Shown in pieces: positions 1-6,761 of a DNA stretch of 6,808 nt (the stretch's first letter is position 1; the number at the start of each line of letters is the position of its first letter). This stretch comes from Actinomycetes bacterium. GTDB taxonomy: Bacteria > Actinomycetota > Acidimicrobiia > Acidimicrobiales > Bog-793. Below the pieces are notes generated by a model. That model had not been told where the DNA came from. It was given only the letters and a program-made list of their open reading frames with translations, and did no database searches. Where the stretch lies: contig JAKAOD010000165.1 of assembly GCA_021823365.1 (NCBI GenBank), forward strand, positions 1-6,808, read 5' to 3'. The translations under genes and the position numbers were made by a program.

Positions 1-4
1 GAAG

Positions 5-445
5 TCAGACGCAAGACAGATCCTCGGTCGTGTGGGCGTCGCCCACGAGGGTGACGTCATAGCCGCGGGTGAACGCCCCGTGCAGCGTCGAGCGGATGCA
101 GGCGTCGGTCTGGGCGCCGGTGACGACGAGCCGCCCGACCGCGAGCGCCTCCAGGACGGCCTCGAGGTCGGTTCCCTCGAACGAGTCGCCGTAGCTCTTG
201 TGGACGAGCGGCTCGGACTCCCGCCGGGCGAGCTCGGGGACGTACTGCCATGCCTCGCTGTCGCGGGGGAGCTGCTCGTCGGAGTGCTGCACCCAGACGA
301 CCGCCACATCCTCGGCGCGGGCCTTCTCGACGAGCGCGCTGATGTTGGCGATGACGCCGTCGCGGTTGTGGACGCCCGCCACGACACCGTTCTGGACGTC
401 GATCACCACGAGCGCGGAGTTGGGCCGATCCGGCAGCGTGGTCAC
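5..445 (-). CDS. Isochorismatase-superfamily cysteine hydrolase, C-terminally short
   Basis: The 146-residue product has the Rossmann-like fold signature of isochorismatase-like cysteine hydrolases, which cleave amide or ester-like bonds through a cysteine nucleophile. The triad is visible: Asp16 in ALVVIDVQNG, Lys83 in VHKSYGDSF, and Cys116 in TGAQTDACIRST, which also carries the residues before the usual cis-peptide. No signal peptide is seen, so it should be cytoplasmic. The start is GTG at 445, supported by GGGGAGG a few bases upstream on the minus strand. The substrate cannot be named: the nicotinamidase metal-site pattern is absent, and isochorismate itself is only one option in this family. 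The protein ends just after the conserved HTTEDL segment, whereas relatives usually run to about 180-190 residues, so roughly 35-45 residues are missing. The stop lies 4 bases from the window edge. It could be a real truncation, a frameshift or a sequence-end error. It is transcribed divergently from the S53 peptidase. Confidence 0.87.
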   Translation of the reverse strand: MTTLPDRPNSALVVIDVQNGVVAGVHNRDGVIANISALVEKARAEDVAVVWVQHSDEQLPRDSEAWQYVPELARRESEPLVHKSYGDSFEGTDLEAVLEALAVGRLVVTGAQTDACIRSTLHGAFTRGYDVTLVGDAHTTEDLSCV

Positions 446-477
446 GGGACCTCCCCTGTGCGACCGCCCGAGCGGAC

Positions 478-483
478 ATTGTA
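478..483 (-). promoter_or_regulatory. Candidate -10 box for the isochorismatase-like gene
   Basis: Read on the minus strand this is TACAAT, five of six matches to the sigma-70/HrdB -10 consensus, in otherwise very GC-rich DNA. Transcription would begin near 471 and leave a leader of about 25 bases that contains the GGGGAGG ribosome site. A good -35 at 16-18 bases upstream is not apparent (TCGTGG is the nearest), so the promoter would be weak or activator-dependent if real. Confidence 0.42.
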
Positions 484-635
484 ACCCACCCTCTTCGCCG
501 CCACGAGATGCCCCGATGCGGGATCGAGCTCTCGTCGCCCGCCGACCGCAGGTCGCCAGGAGTAGGAGGCCCTCCCGGCGTCACGGCTGCCGCTCCGCCA
601 CCGAGAGGGCGGGGACGGCGCGTGACCCGCTACCG

Positions 636-641
636 AATAAT
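636..641 (+). promoter_or_regulatory. Weak candidate -10 box for the S53 peptidase gene
   Basis: AATAAT (five of six to TATAAT) sits in the most AT-rich patch of the divergent spacer, about 75 bases before the peptidase start. The only -35-like element at suitable spacing is GGGACG at 612-617 (three of six), so this is tentative. No other convincing promoter is visible between 446 and 715. Confidence 0.28.
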
Positions 642-715
642 TTCCTTGCCTCCTCTTCCCATCGCGGCCGTCGATCGATACGGTCGGAGCGATCACTCAC
701 AATGAGGAGGGGGCC

Positions 716-2083
716 ATGGGCGCTCGATCCAGGTGGAAGTACATGTCCGGTGCGGTGGCACTCGGCGGCAGCCTCGCACTGGCGACGGCCGTCGGTGCAC
801 CGGCGTCCGGCGCAGCCCAGTCCACGTCCACCGTCACCTACAACGTCACGCCGATCGCCAGGCAGGCGGTCGCCAGCCAGGGTGCGACGCCCGGCGGCTG
901 GACGCTCACGCCGAGCCAGTGCGTGTCGCAGTTCGGGCTCGCCTGCTACACGCCCTCTGAGCTGAGGGCGGCCTACAACATCCCGGCCACCTCCAACGGC
1001 GCCGGCCAGACGATCGTGATCGTCGACGCCTACGGCAGCCCCACGATCCGCCAGGACCTCGCCACCTACGACGCCGAGTTCGGGATCCCGGCACCCCCGG
1101 CCTTCAACATCATCTACCCGTCCGGCTCGCCGACCTACAACCCTCTTCAGGACCACAGCGAGGTCTCCTGGGCAGAAGAGACGAGCCTCGACGTCCAGCA
1201 GGTCCACGGGCTGGCACCGGCTGCCACCATCGACCTCGTCGTGGCGCCGAACAACGCCGGCAACGCTCTCAACAACGCCGTCAACTACGCCGTCTCGAAC
1301 CACCTCGGGAACACCCTGTCCATGAGCTACGGCGCCCCCGAGGCCGCCTTCGCCGGCAACAACAACCAGGTGGCCCAGGCGACCAAGATCTTCGAGCAGG
1401 CAACGAGCGAGAACATGAGCCTCTTCGCCTCGTCGGGAGACTCGGGGGCGACCGAGGGAGAGAGCGTCCCCTCAGCGCTCTTCCCGGCCTCGTCGCCCCT
1501 CGTCACCTCGGTCGGCGGCACGAACCTGTTCATCAAGCAGAGCAAGAACGGGACCTACTCCTACGGGAGCGAGACGACCTGGAACGACTCCGTGGCGAGT
1601 GAGTGCCCCTTCGGCTGCCGGTACGGCGCCTTCGGTGCCACCGGAGGCGCCCCGAGCGTCCTGTTCTCGTCCCCGAGCTACCAGCAGGGCGTGACGGGCT
1701 ACTCCGCCAGGACGACCTCTGACGTGTCGTTCAACGCCTCGGTCTACACGGCGACGATGATCTACCTCGGCTTCCTCGGCTCGAACAACGGGTTCTACTT
1801 CTTCGGAGGTACCTCCGAGGGTGCCCCCTCCTGGTCGGCCATCACCTCCCTCATCAACCAGGCGGCCGGCCACCCGCTCGGTCAGATGAACCCGCGGCTG
1901 TACGCCATCTACGGGACGAGCGCCTACTCGAACGACTTCCACGACATCACCCAGGGCAACAACGCCTTCTACGGCCCGGGGTTCAACGCCGGCACCGGAT
2001 ACGACATCCCGACCGGGCTCGGAAGCCCCGACGTGGCCAACCTGATCAGCACGCTGGCGGGTTCCACCTCGCACCACAAGTAA
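716..2083 (+). CDS. Secreted S53 (sedolisin-type) serine-carboxyl peptidase
   Basis: A 455-residue exported endopeptidase. Family members are typically active at acidic pH and use a Ser-Glu-Asp triad. Residues 1-34 form a signal peptide: basic start, hydrophobic stretch 11-28, likely cleavage near SGA-AQ. The catalytic domain begins around YTPSELRAAYNIP (79-90). The triad is Glu155 and Asp159 in EETSLDV plus Ser367 in GGTSEGAP, and Asp242 in ASSGDSG is the oxyanion-hole aspartate. The C-terminal calcium site is intact: Asp410, Ile411, Gly426, Gly428 and Asp430, with the same internal spacing as sedolisin 328/329/344/346/348. Cys69/Cys77 and Cys297/Cys301 look like two disulfide pairs. The start ATG at 716 has AGGAGG at 705-710, an ideal distance away. 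Only about 45 residues separate the signal peptide from the catalytic domain, so the usual propeptide of roughly 170-200 residues is missing. The gene stands alone, divergent from the hydrolase and convergent with the S15 gene. The family assignment is secure; the substrate is unknown. Confidence 0.95.
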   Translation: MGARSRWKYMSGAVALGGSLALATAVGAPASGAAQSTSTVTYNVTPIARQAVASQGATPGGWTLTPSQCVSQFGLACYTPSELRAAYNIPATSNGAGQTIVIVDAYGSPTIRQDLATYDAEFGIPAPPAFNIIYPSGSPTYNPLQDHSEVSWAEETSLDVQQVHGLAPAATIDLVVAPNNAGNALNNAVNYAVSNHLGNTLSMSYGAPEAAFAGNNNQVAQATKIFEQATSENMSLFASSGDSGATEGESVPSALFPASSPLVTSVGGTNLFIKQSKNGTYSYGSETTWNDSVASECPFGCRYGAFGATGGAPSVLFSSPSYQQGVTGYSARTTSDVSFNASVYTATMIYLGFLGSNNGFYFFGGTSEGAPSWSAITSLINQAAGHPLGQMNPRLYAIYGTSAYSNDFHDITQGNNAFYGPGFNAGTGYDIPTGLGSPDVANLISTLAGSTSHHK

Positions 2084-2631
2084 GGCGACAGGCGCCGGGA
2101 GGGACCGCCGCAGCGGGTCCTATCGCGGCATCGAGAACCAGACGGCCCTGGCGGGCCCGGTCGCTCGACCGGCACCCGCCAGGGCCGTCGTCTGTCCGAC
2201 TCGCTGTTCCGAGCGCCCTGGTGCAGCCGGCCGGCGGCGGTTGCGATGGCGACCGGGCCCCACGTCGTGGCTCGGGAGCCGCTCACACCACAGCCCTCCC
2301 GCAGCGTCCCTTCACGCAGGAAACGGCCGCGTCGTCGAAGGGCCGCAGGCGAAGTCGGGCGATCGCCGCCAACGGCGAGAGAGGTCGTGTGCCGCTCCGC
2401 TGGCACTCGACGTGCCGCTTCGCATGCCCAGACGACCGTGGGGCATCGTCGTTCCGACGAGACTGCGAGAGGAGGCGGCCTGCTCCCGTCCCTCGCGGCC
2501 GAGCGGCCGACGCCACACGCTCGGCGCCGGCAGGCGGTCGCCCTCGACAGTGCTCCGGAGGCCAGCCGACCCGTGCCGCACGCCAGCCGCCGTCGGAGGT
2601 CCGGGCGGGGGAGCGGAGCCAGAGGCGCCGG
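2084..2631. other. Gene-free region between convergent genes
   Basis: These 548 bases lie between the stop codons of the S53 and S15 genes. Open frames crossing them on both strands give arginine-, proline- and glycine-rich translations with no recognisable domain, no good ribosome site and no codon-position bias, so I call none a gene. The left part holds the strong hairpin at 2141-2189. Further right are a perfect ATGCCC/GGGCAT pair (2424-2429 with 2441-2446) and a compact TCGTCG-TTC-CGACGA hairpin at 2446-2460. No insertion-sequence ends, target duplications or tRNA-like folds were seen. Confidence 0.6.
2141..2189. terminator. Strong two-tier hairpin, probable bidirectional terminator
   Basis: A perfect 15-base stem, GACGGCCCTGGCGGG at 2141-2155 with its complement at 2175-2189, encloses a second stem CCGGTC/GACCGG (2157-2162 with 2167-2172) capped by a GCTC loop. 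Only C2156 and CA 2173-2174 are unpaired between the tiers. It starts 57 bases after the S53 stop and, for the opposite strand, lies about 440 bases past the S15 stop. There is no T-run on either side, as is common for terminators in high-GC actinomycetes. Termination is inferred from placement; RNA stabilisation is an alternative. Confidence 0.72.
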
Positions 2632-4995
2632 CTACCGGTTCACGATGGCCCGGTACGGCCTGCACGGCTCGTTGCGCAGGCTGGGGCAGGCTGGCAGGGA
2701 CGTCGGCACGGCGACGTGGGGGACGACCGGGAGCACCAGTGCCGACGGCATCGTCCGCGAGAAGGCGATCGAGACCCGCGCGGTGCCGGAGGGAACCGTC
2801 TGGCCGAAGGACCAGACCGGCTGCGTGCCGTTCGGTGCCGCGATCGTCACCCGGATGCGCGACCCGGCGCGGTAGACGTGCCCCTCGTAGTAGAGCGGGA
2901 TGACGACCTTCACGAATCGTCCGGCCGGCATGGGTCGGGCGGCAGACTTCCTGAAGCTCGGGATCGGGTCGAGCAGGGTGCTCCGCTGCTTGAACATGTT
3001 GTCCGTCCCGCTCGAGAGCGCCCGTTCGCTCGCTCTGATCCACCCGTTCTGGACGAAGGTCTCCATGCCGCCGGGACGCACCTCGCTCACGGTCGCCTGC
3101 AGGTCGACGTTCGGAGTGGACGACCGCACCCACAGGTCCACCGCTCCGGCGCCGACGACCGTCGTGTCGGCTCCGAGGGGCGCCGAGAGGTAGGAGACGG
3201 CCGTTCCGGTCGGGTCCTGCTTCCAGTTCCAGGTCCACTGGGAGGCGTTGCCCCACAGGCCGCCGGAGCCCGTGTTGCCCCGGTAGTCGGTGAGCGGGAG
3301 CGCCCGGGCGTTCGAGGTGTACCAGTTCACGCCCCGCCGCACCGGTGGCCCGCCGGCGAGCCGTCCATTCGACCCGAGGTACCAGCGGTGGGCGACCGTG
3401 CCGGGAACCGGGAGGCTCGAGAAGTGCGCCACGAATGCCGGATACGGATCGCCCGGCGTCGAGGTCCCTGCCGGCGACTTCCCGGCGCCGTTGTCGAACA
3501 GCACTGTGACCTGAGGGGTCTTCTCGAAGGCGGCCAGTGCGGCGCTGTAGGTCGGGATGGTCTGGATCGGGTCGGGCGGAAGGGTGATCGGATCCGACGA
3601 CGGGGTGCCGAAGGCGCTGTGGAAGACGGCCGGTGCAGCCGCGTGGGTGATGGCGGCATTCACCATCGGCGCCTTGTGGGCGACGAACAGCTCGAGGAAG
3701 TCATACCAGCGGTCGTAGGTGTAGGGGTCGAGCGAGTCGATGTGGGCGCCGTTGGTGAAGGTGAACCACTTCTGCCGCGTGCCGGTGAAGTGCTGCACGA
3801 GCTCGGCACAGTGCCCTCCCGTCTCCTCGTCCTCCCACTGGCAGGCCATGAAGACCGGGACCTTGATCTTGTGGACGAAGGTCACCGGATCCAGGGGATC
3901 TGCCACCGCTGGCCGGTAGTACCGGTTGGCCCGGATCTCCGCCATGAGGTTGGTCGCCTCGCCGTGCAGCACCTGGTTCGCCTTGCACGTCTTGTCTCCT
4001 GCCTGGATCCGCTGGTACGCCCATGCCTGCCCGCTGTGGGGCCCGGCAGGCAAGGCGTCGTACTGGCGCTGCTTGGCCCAGGCGACAGCGAAGCCCGTGT
4101 TGAGGATGCCGCCCGGGTACAGCGTGGTGGCGGTGGCGTCGATCGTCGAGAGGGGGGCGATCGCCTCGAGCGCAGGAGGATCGAGCTGTGCAGCAAAGAG
4201 CTGGCTGATGGCGCCGTAGGAGATGCCGAGCATCCCGACCTTGTGATCGAGAACCCACGGTTGGTGGGCGATCGCCTCGATGACGTCGTAGGCGTCGAGG
4301 TTCTGAAGCGGCTCGAAGAAGTTGAAGGCGCCTCCAGAGCAGCCGGTCCCGCGCATGTTGACGTCGACGACGGCGAATCCCATGAGGTTGGCGAGCGCGG
4401 CGATGCCGTTCTGCGGACCAGCCGGGTTGGCGTAGCCATAGCCCGAGTACTCGATGAGGGTGGGGTAGGGGGGTTGGAAGTCGGGCCCGCTCGGCACCGG
4501 AACACCGGCCGGGAGTCCTGGCTCGCCAGCCGGGCTGGTCGGCGGGTGCACGTCGATGGCGAGCTTGGTGCCGTCGCGAGTCGTCACATAGGAGTACCCG
4601 TTGTCCGGGATCGACTGGTCGTAGATCTTCGGGTCCCATGGCTTGGCGGCGTTGCTGTGGACGGTGAGGAGGCGCGACTCGCCACCGCTTGCGTCCCGGA
4701 CGCGGTAGCCCTTGCCGGGTCGCACATTGAGGAAGAGAAGCCCCCCGAGAGAATCGGCCCGCTTGTGCCGGATGACCCGGCCTCGCGGCGAGATGAGGGT
4801 CGCTCGCTCGTGGGTTGGCAGGCCGATCACGTACACCTGCTCGGCGCTGCCGTGCGCGTTGAGCGGGCGGGTGGCGGCGCCGCTGCCCGGTGCGACGAGC
4901 AGGGTGACGGCGAGCACGAGGGCGGTCGCGAGCGGGACGCCCCGGGCGATGCGCCCTGATTCGGCACGGCTTCTCCGGTGGCTGCCGTTGGACAC
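2632..4995 (-). CDS. Secreted S15/CocE-type hydrolase, X-Pro dipeptidyl-peptidase-like
   Basis: A 787-residue alpha/beta-hydrolase of the CocE/NonD and X-Pro dipeptidyl-peptidase group. Residues 1-41 look like a signal peptide: a long arginine-rich start, hydrophobic core 20-36, cleavage near GSGAA. Residues about 45-115 form a small extra domain, probably beta-rich, that I do not recognise. The hydrolase domain runs from about 125 to 445 and carries the family's RGTGCSGG motif (215-222), nucleophile Ser259 in GISYGA, Asp389 in QWEDEETGG and His418 in NGAHID. Residues about 530-760 match the C-terminal beta-sandwich of this family (VDLWVRSS, VVIPLYYEGHVYRAGSRIRV). The tail has two cysteines, 770 and 778. 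The start is GTG at 4995, with purine-rich GAGGAAGAGG 10-19 bases upstream. Family members release X-Pro dipeptides or hydrolyse esters and acyl groups, and sequence alone does not decide which. The gene follows the C1B peptidase on the same strand after 256 bases, so it probably has its own promoter. Confidence 0.93.
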   Translation of the reverse strand: MSNGSHRRSRAESGRIARGVPLATALVLAVTLLVAPGSGAATRPLNAHGSAEQVYVIGLPTHERATLISPRGRVIRHKRADSLGGLLFLNVRPGKGYRVRDASGGESRLLTVHSNAAKPWDPKIYDQSIPDNGYSYVTTRDGTKLAIDVHPPTSPAGEPGLPAGVPVPSGPDFQPPYPTLIEYSGYGYANPAGPQNGIAALANLMGFAVVDVNMRGTGCSGGAFNFFEPLQNLDAYDVIEAIAHQPWVLDHKVGMLGISYGAISQLFAAQLDPPALEAIAPLSTIDATATTLYPGGILNTGFAVAWAKQRQYDALPAGPHSGQAWAYQRIQAGDKTCKANQVLHGEATNLMAEIRANRYYRPAVADPLDPVTFVHKIKVPVFMACQWEDEETGGHCAELVQHFTGTRQKWFTFTNGAHIDSLDPYTYDRWYDFLELFVAHKAPMVNAAITHAAAPAVFHSAFGTPSSDPITLPPDPIQTIPTYSAALAAFEKTPQVTVLFDNGAGKSPAGTSTPGDPYPAFVAHFSSLPVPGTVAHRWYLGSNGRLAGGPPVRRGVNWYTSNARALPLTDYRGNTGSGGLWGNASQWTWNWKQDPTGTAVSYLSAPLGADTTVVGAGAVDLWVRSSTPNVDLQATVSEVRPGGMETFVQNGWIRASERALSSGTDNMFKQRSTLLDPIPSFRKSAARPMPAGRFVKVVIPLYYEGHVYRAGSRIRVTIAAPNGTQPVWSFGQTVPSGTARVSIAFSRTMPSALVLPVVPHVAVPTSLPACPSLRNEPCRPYRAIVNR

Positions 4996-5004
4996 GTCGA
5001 CGTA

Positions 5005-5014
5005 CCTCTTCCTC
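5005..5014 (-). promoter_or_regulatory. Ribosome binding site supporting the S15 GTG start
   Basis: On the minus strand this reads GAGGAAGAGG, ending nine bases before GTG at 4995. It supports that start over internal codons. Slightly upstream, GCAGCG (5023-5028) pairs with CGCTGC (5036-5041), a six-base stem in the leader; an effect on translation is only a possibility. Confidence 0.55.
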
Positions 5015-5223
5015 GTTCACGGGCAGCGGGCCTCGCGCTGCGGATGAGGAACGAGCCAGCGGCCACGAACTTGCGCCGGCGGAGGGTGTTCGTCTGGGAA
5101 GCCGCGCCGGGCCGGACCTGCTCACAGGTCAGGGCGACGACAGCAGCCACCCGGTTTGCGACGGCAGGCAGGCGGTGCCATCGGGGCACAGCGCACCTCG
5201 GCTGGGCGCCGGTCCCTCACCGT

Positions 5224-5244
5224 CCCGGCGGGGAACCTGCCGGG
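5224..5244 (-). terminator. Hairpin after the C1B peptidase gene
   Basis: CCCGGC (5224-5229) pairs perfectly with GCCGGG (5239-5244). Two more pairs and a three-base loop follow, across one position that is a mismatch in minus-strand RNA and a G-U pair in plus-strand RNA. It begins eight bases past the stop codon of the C1B gene, the expected position for a terminator, but there is no T-run. If it works, the S15 gene downstream is transcribed separately. Confidence 0.5.
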
Positions 5245-5251
5245 GGCGCGC

Positions 5252-6580
5252 TCAGCGAGCGAGCGCTCCCATCGGGTCCCAGGCCGGGAGCACGACCGGC
5301 GCCTGCTCGAGGGCCGCACGCTGCTCGTCGGTGAGCAGGCTCTTGCGGGCAGAGATCTCGAAGACGTACTCGTCGAACCATGAGTCGTTCATGGTGTAGA
5401 AGCCGTCCTTGCCCCGCTCCTTGCCCCAGCTGTTCTCGACGCGCCACCGCCTCGGCCGACCGTCGACGAGGTCGACACCGGTGAACAGCATGGCGTGGGT
5501 CATCTGGGTCTCGCGGTAGAGGAGCCGCTCGGCCTTGTCGAGGGCGAAGCTCGTGTCGTAGACGGCAGGGAGGTCGAGAAGAGCAGCGTCCCAGATCCCG
5601 AAGTCGCTGCTCATCATCTTCGCCACATCGCAGCCGAACCAGACCGGCTCACCGGACTCGAGCACCCTCGCTGCCAGCTCCTTCATCACCCGCATGTCGA
5701 CGTTGAGGTAGGTCACCGGTGGCGCGCCGACGACATTGCCCAGGTACTCGACGGTAAAGGTCCGGCCCATCGGACTTCTCGGACGGGGATCGTGGACGAG
5801 ACAGACGTAGTCGTCGATCGGGAGATCGACGTATCGGCTGGCGAACTCGCGGGGCGTGATCTCGCCGTCACGGTGGAAGTTCCGCTCGGAGTCGATCCAC
5901 TGCCACTCGAAGTGCTCGGGAGGAGTGCCGAGGTGCATGCACAGGACGCGGTGGACGACAGCGAGGACGTCGGCCTTGGCTGCCCGCGCTTCGTCCAGCG
6001 ATCGCTCGGACGCCTGGCGGAGCGTCTTTGCTCCCTGGCGCAGCAGGTACCGCAGCACCGAGTTCATCCGGCCGGTGTTGGAGGAGCTCTGGGTCTCCGG
6101 CATGAACGCCTTCGGCACAAGTCCGTGCTTGTCGACAAGGGCGACGAACATGTTCCACTGGCCGCCGTCGTTCGCGACCGAGTCGAGCAGGAACGCAACG
6201 GTGCGGTCGTCGACGTCCCGGTCGGCCGTCTCGATCACCGCCTCGAGGAAGTAGTTCGCCCTCTCCAACTTGTCCCAGAACATGAGGAAGTTCTGCGAGA
6301 ACTCGAACTCCTTGAGCCCCATCTTCTTCATGGCGCCGACCCGAAGCAGGTTGAGCCCGGCGAAGAGCCAGCAGCGTCCGCTGTGCTCCTGGTTGGTGAC
6401 CTTCCAGTCGTCGAGTGAGACCGAGAGAGCGTGATCGGTCGCGTTGACGATCTCCCGGTTGATCGCGACCTCATCCAGGCCGACCCGGGTGATCGCGTTC
6501 TGCGCCAGACGGTAGGTGGGACTGGCGGAGAACTCCTTGCGGAGCAACTCGAGGTCGGCGCTGCGAATTGTCTTGTCCAT
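5252..6580 (-). CDS. pepC: Aminopeptidase C / bleomycin hydrolase (peptidase C1B)
   Basis: A 442-residue cytoplasmic papain-like cysteine aminopeptidase, close to the usual length for PepC/bleomycin hydrolase. The active site is complete: Gln64 (oxyanion hole) and Cys70 in NQEHSGRCWLFA, His362 in MTHAMLF, Asn383 in VENSWG. Other hallmarks are the EFSQNF segment, NDGGQW (137-142), and the C-terminal PAWDPMGALA tail that in this family threads into the active site and makes it an aminopeptidase. Characterised members are hexameric barrels with the active sites inside. Here one extra Arg follows the conserved Ala, resembling the Lys that yeast Gal6 removes from itself. I chose ATG at 6580 because GGAGGAG lies eight bases upstream; a GTG at 6610 in the same frame has no ribosome site and would add ten non-conserved residues. 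No signal peptide is seen. Role: removal of N-terminal residues from peptides inside the cell, and in some members inactivation of bleomycin-like compounds or homocysteine thiolactone. Confidence 0.95.
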   Translation of the reverse strand: MDKTIRSADLELLRKEFSASPTYRLAQNAITRVGLDEVAINREIVNATDHALSVSLDDWKVTNQEHSGRCWLFAGLNLLRVGAMKKMGLKEFEFSQNFLMFWDKLERANYFLEAVIETADRDVDDRTVAFLLDSVANDGGQWNMFVALVDKHGLVPKAFMPETQSSSNTGRMNSVLRYLLRQGAKTLRQASERSLDEARAAKADVLAVVHRVLCMHLGTPPEHFEWQWIDSERNFHRDGEITPREFASRYVDLPIDDYVCLVHDPRPRSPMGRTFTVEYLGNVVGAPPVTYLNVDMRVMKELAARVLESGEPVWFGCDVAKMMSSDFGIWDAALLDLPAVYDTSFALDKAERLLYRETQMTHAMLFTGVDLVDGRPRRWRVENSWGKERGKDGFYTMNDSWFDEYVFEISARKSLLTDEQRAALEQAPVVLPAWDPMGALAR

Positions 6581-6588
6581 CCAGTGGT

Positions 6589-6595
6589 CTCCTCC
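6589..6595 (-). promoter_or_regulatory. pepC: Ribosome binding site deciding the pepC start
   Basis: The minus-strand sequence GGAGGAG ends eight bases before ATG at 6580. This is the clearest Shine-Dalgarno match in the region and favours the shorter reading of the gene over the GTG at 6610. Confidence 0.75.
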
Positions 6596-6639
6596 GGCGG
6601 TCCACGCCACGCTTCCTCGGGCAGGCTACCAATCGGAAT

Positions 6640-6657
6640 CCGCCGCCCACTCGGCGG
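6640..6657. repeat. Small inverted repeat in the pepC upstream region
   Basis: CCGCCG (6640-6645) and CGGCGG (6652-6657) form a perfect six-base stem with a CCCACT loop, about 60 bases before the pepC start. In such GC-rich DNA this may be chance; if transcribed it would be a leader hairpin. Confidence 0.35.
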
Positions 6658-6732
6658 CGCAGGATCACGGCGGCCAGAGGCGGCGGCGGCTGACGCCTGT
6701 TCCTTCCCGCCCAGCGAGCCGCCCGCGAGCCC

Positions 6733-6747
6733 CGAGGTGTCACCTCG
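6733..6747. promoter_or_regulatory. Perfect palindrome, candidate operator
   Basis: CGAGGTG-T-CACCTCG is a perfect inverted repeat with seven-base arms around a single T, about 155 bases upstream of the pepC start. Short, symmetric and non-coding, it has the form of a dimeric repressor site. I cannot match it to a named regulator. It could serve pepC or a gene beyond the right edge. Confidence 0.4.
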
Positions 6748-6761
6748 CAGACCGCTAAGAC

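Noticed and set aside
581..1303. A 240-codon minus-strand frame over the start of the S53 gene
   Set aside because: It overlaps the well-supported signal peptide and catalytic region of the S53 enzyme and reads as low-complexity Val/Gly/Arg/Asp sequence typical of antisense shadow frames.
2283..2516. A 77-codon minus-strand frame in the gap between the S53 and S15 genes
   Set aside because: Arg- and Ser-rich translation without a domain, no convincing ribosome site, and overlapping frames of equal quality on both strands.
2221..4959. A 912-codon open frame on the plus strand, opposite the S15 gene
   Set aside because: It is antisense to a gene with clear motifs, its translation is rich in Arg, Gly, Val and Asp without any domain, and it begins in non-coding DNA. 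Long antisense frames are normal in DNA with this third-position GC bias.
3701..5125. A 474-codon minus-strand frame overlapping the S15 gene in another frame
   Set aside because: It is a shifted reading of the same strand, strongly Arg/Pro/Ala rich, whereas the S15 frame carries the catalytic Ser, Asp and His motifs.
5495..6418. A 307-codon open frame on the plus strand, opposite pepC
   Set aside because: The minus strand encodes a full, motif-complete C1B peptidase; the plus-strand product is compositionally biased and has no recognisable domain.
6581..6610. Upstream GTG start at 6610 for pepC
   Set aside because: There is no Shine-Dalgarno site before it, and the ten added residues would lie over the strong GGAGGAG that serves ATG at 6580.
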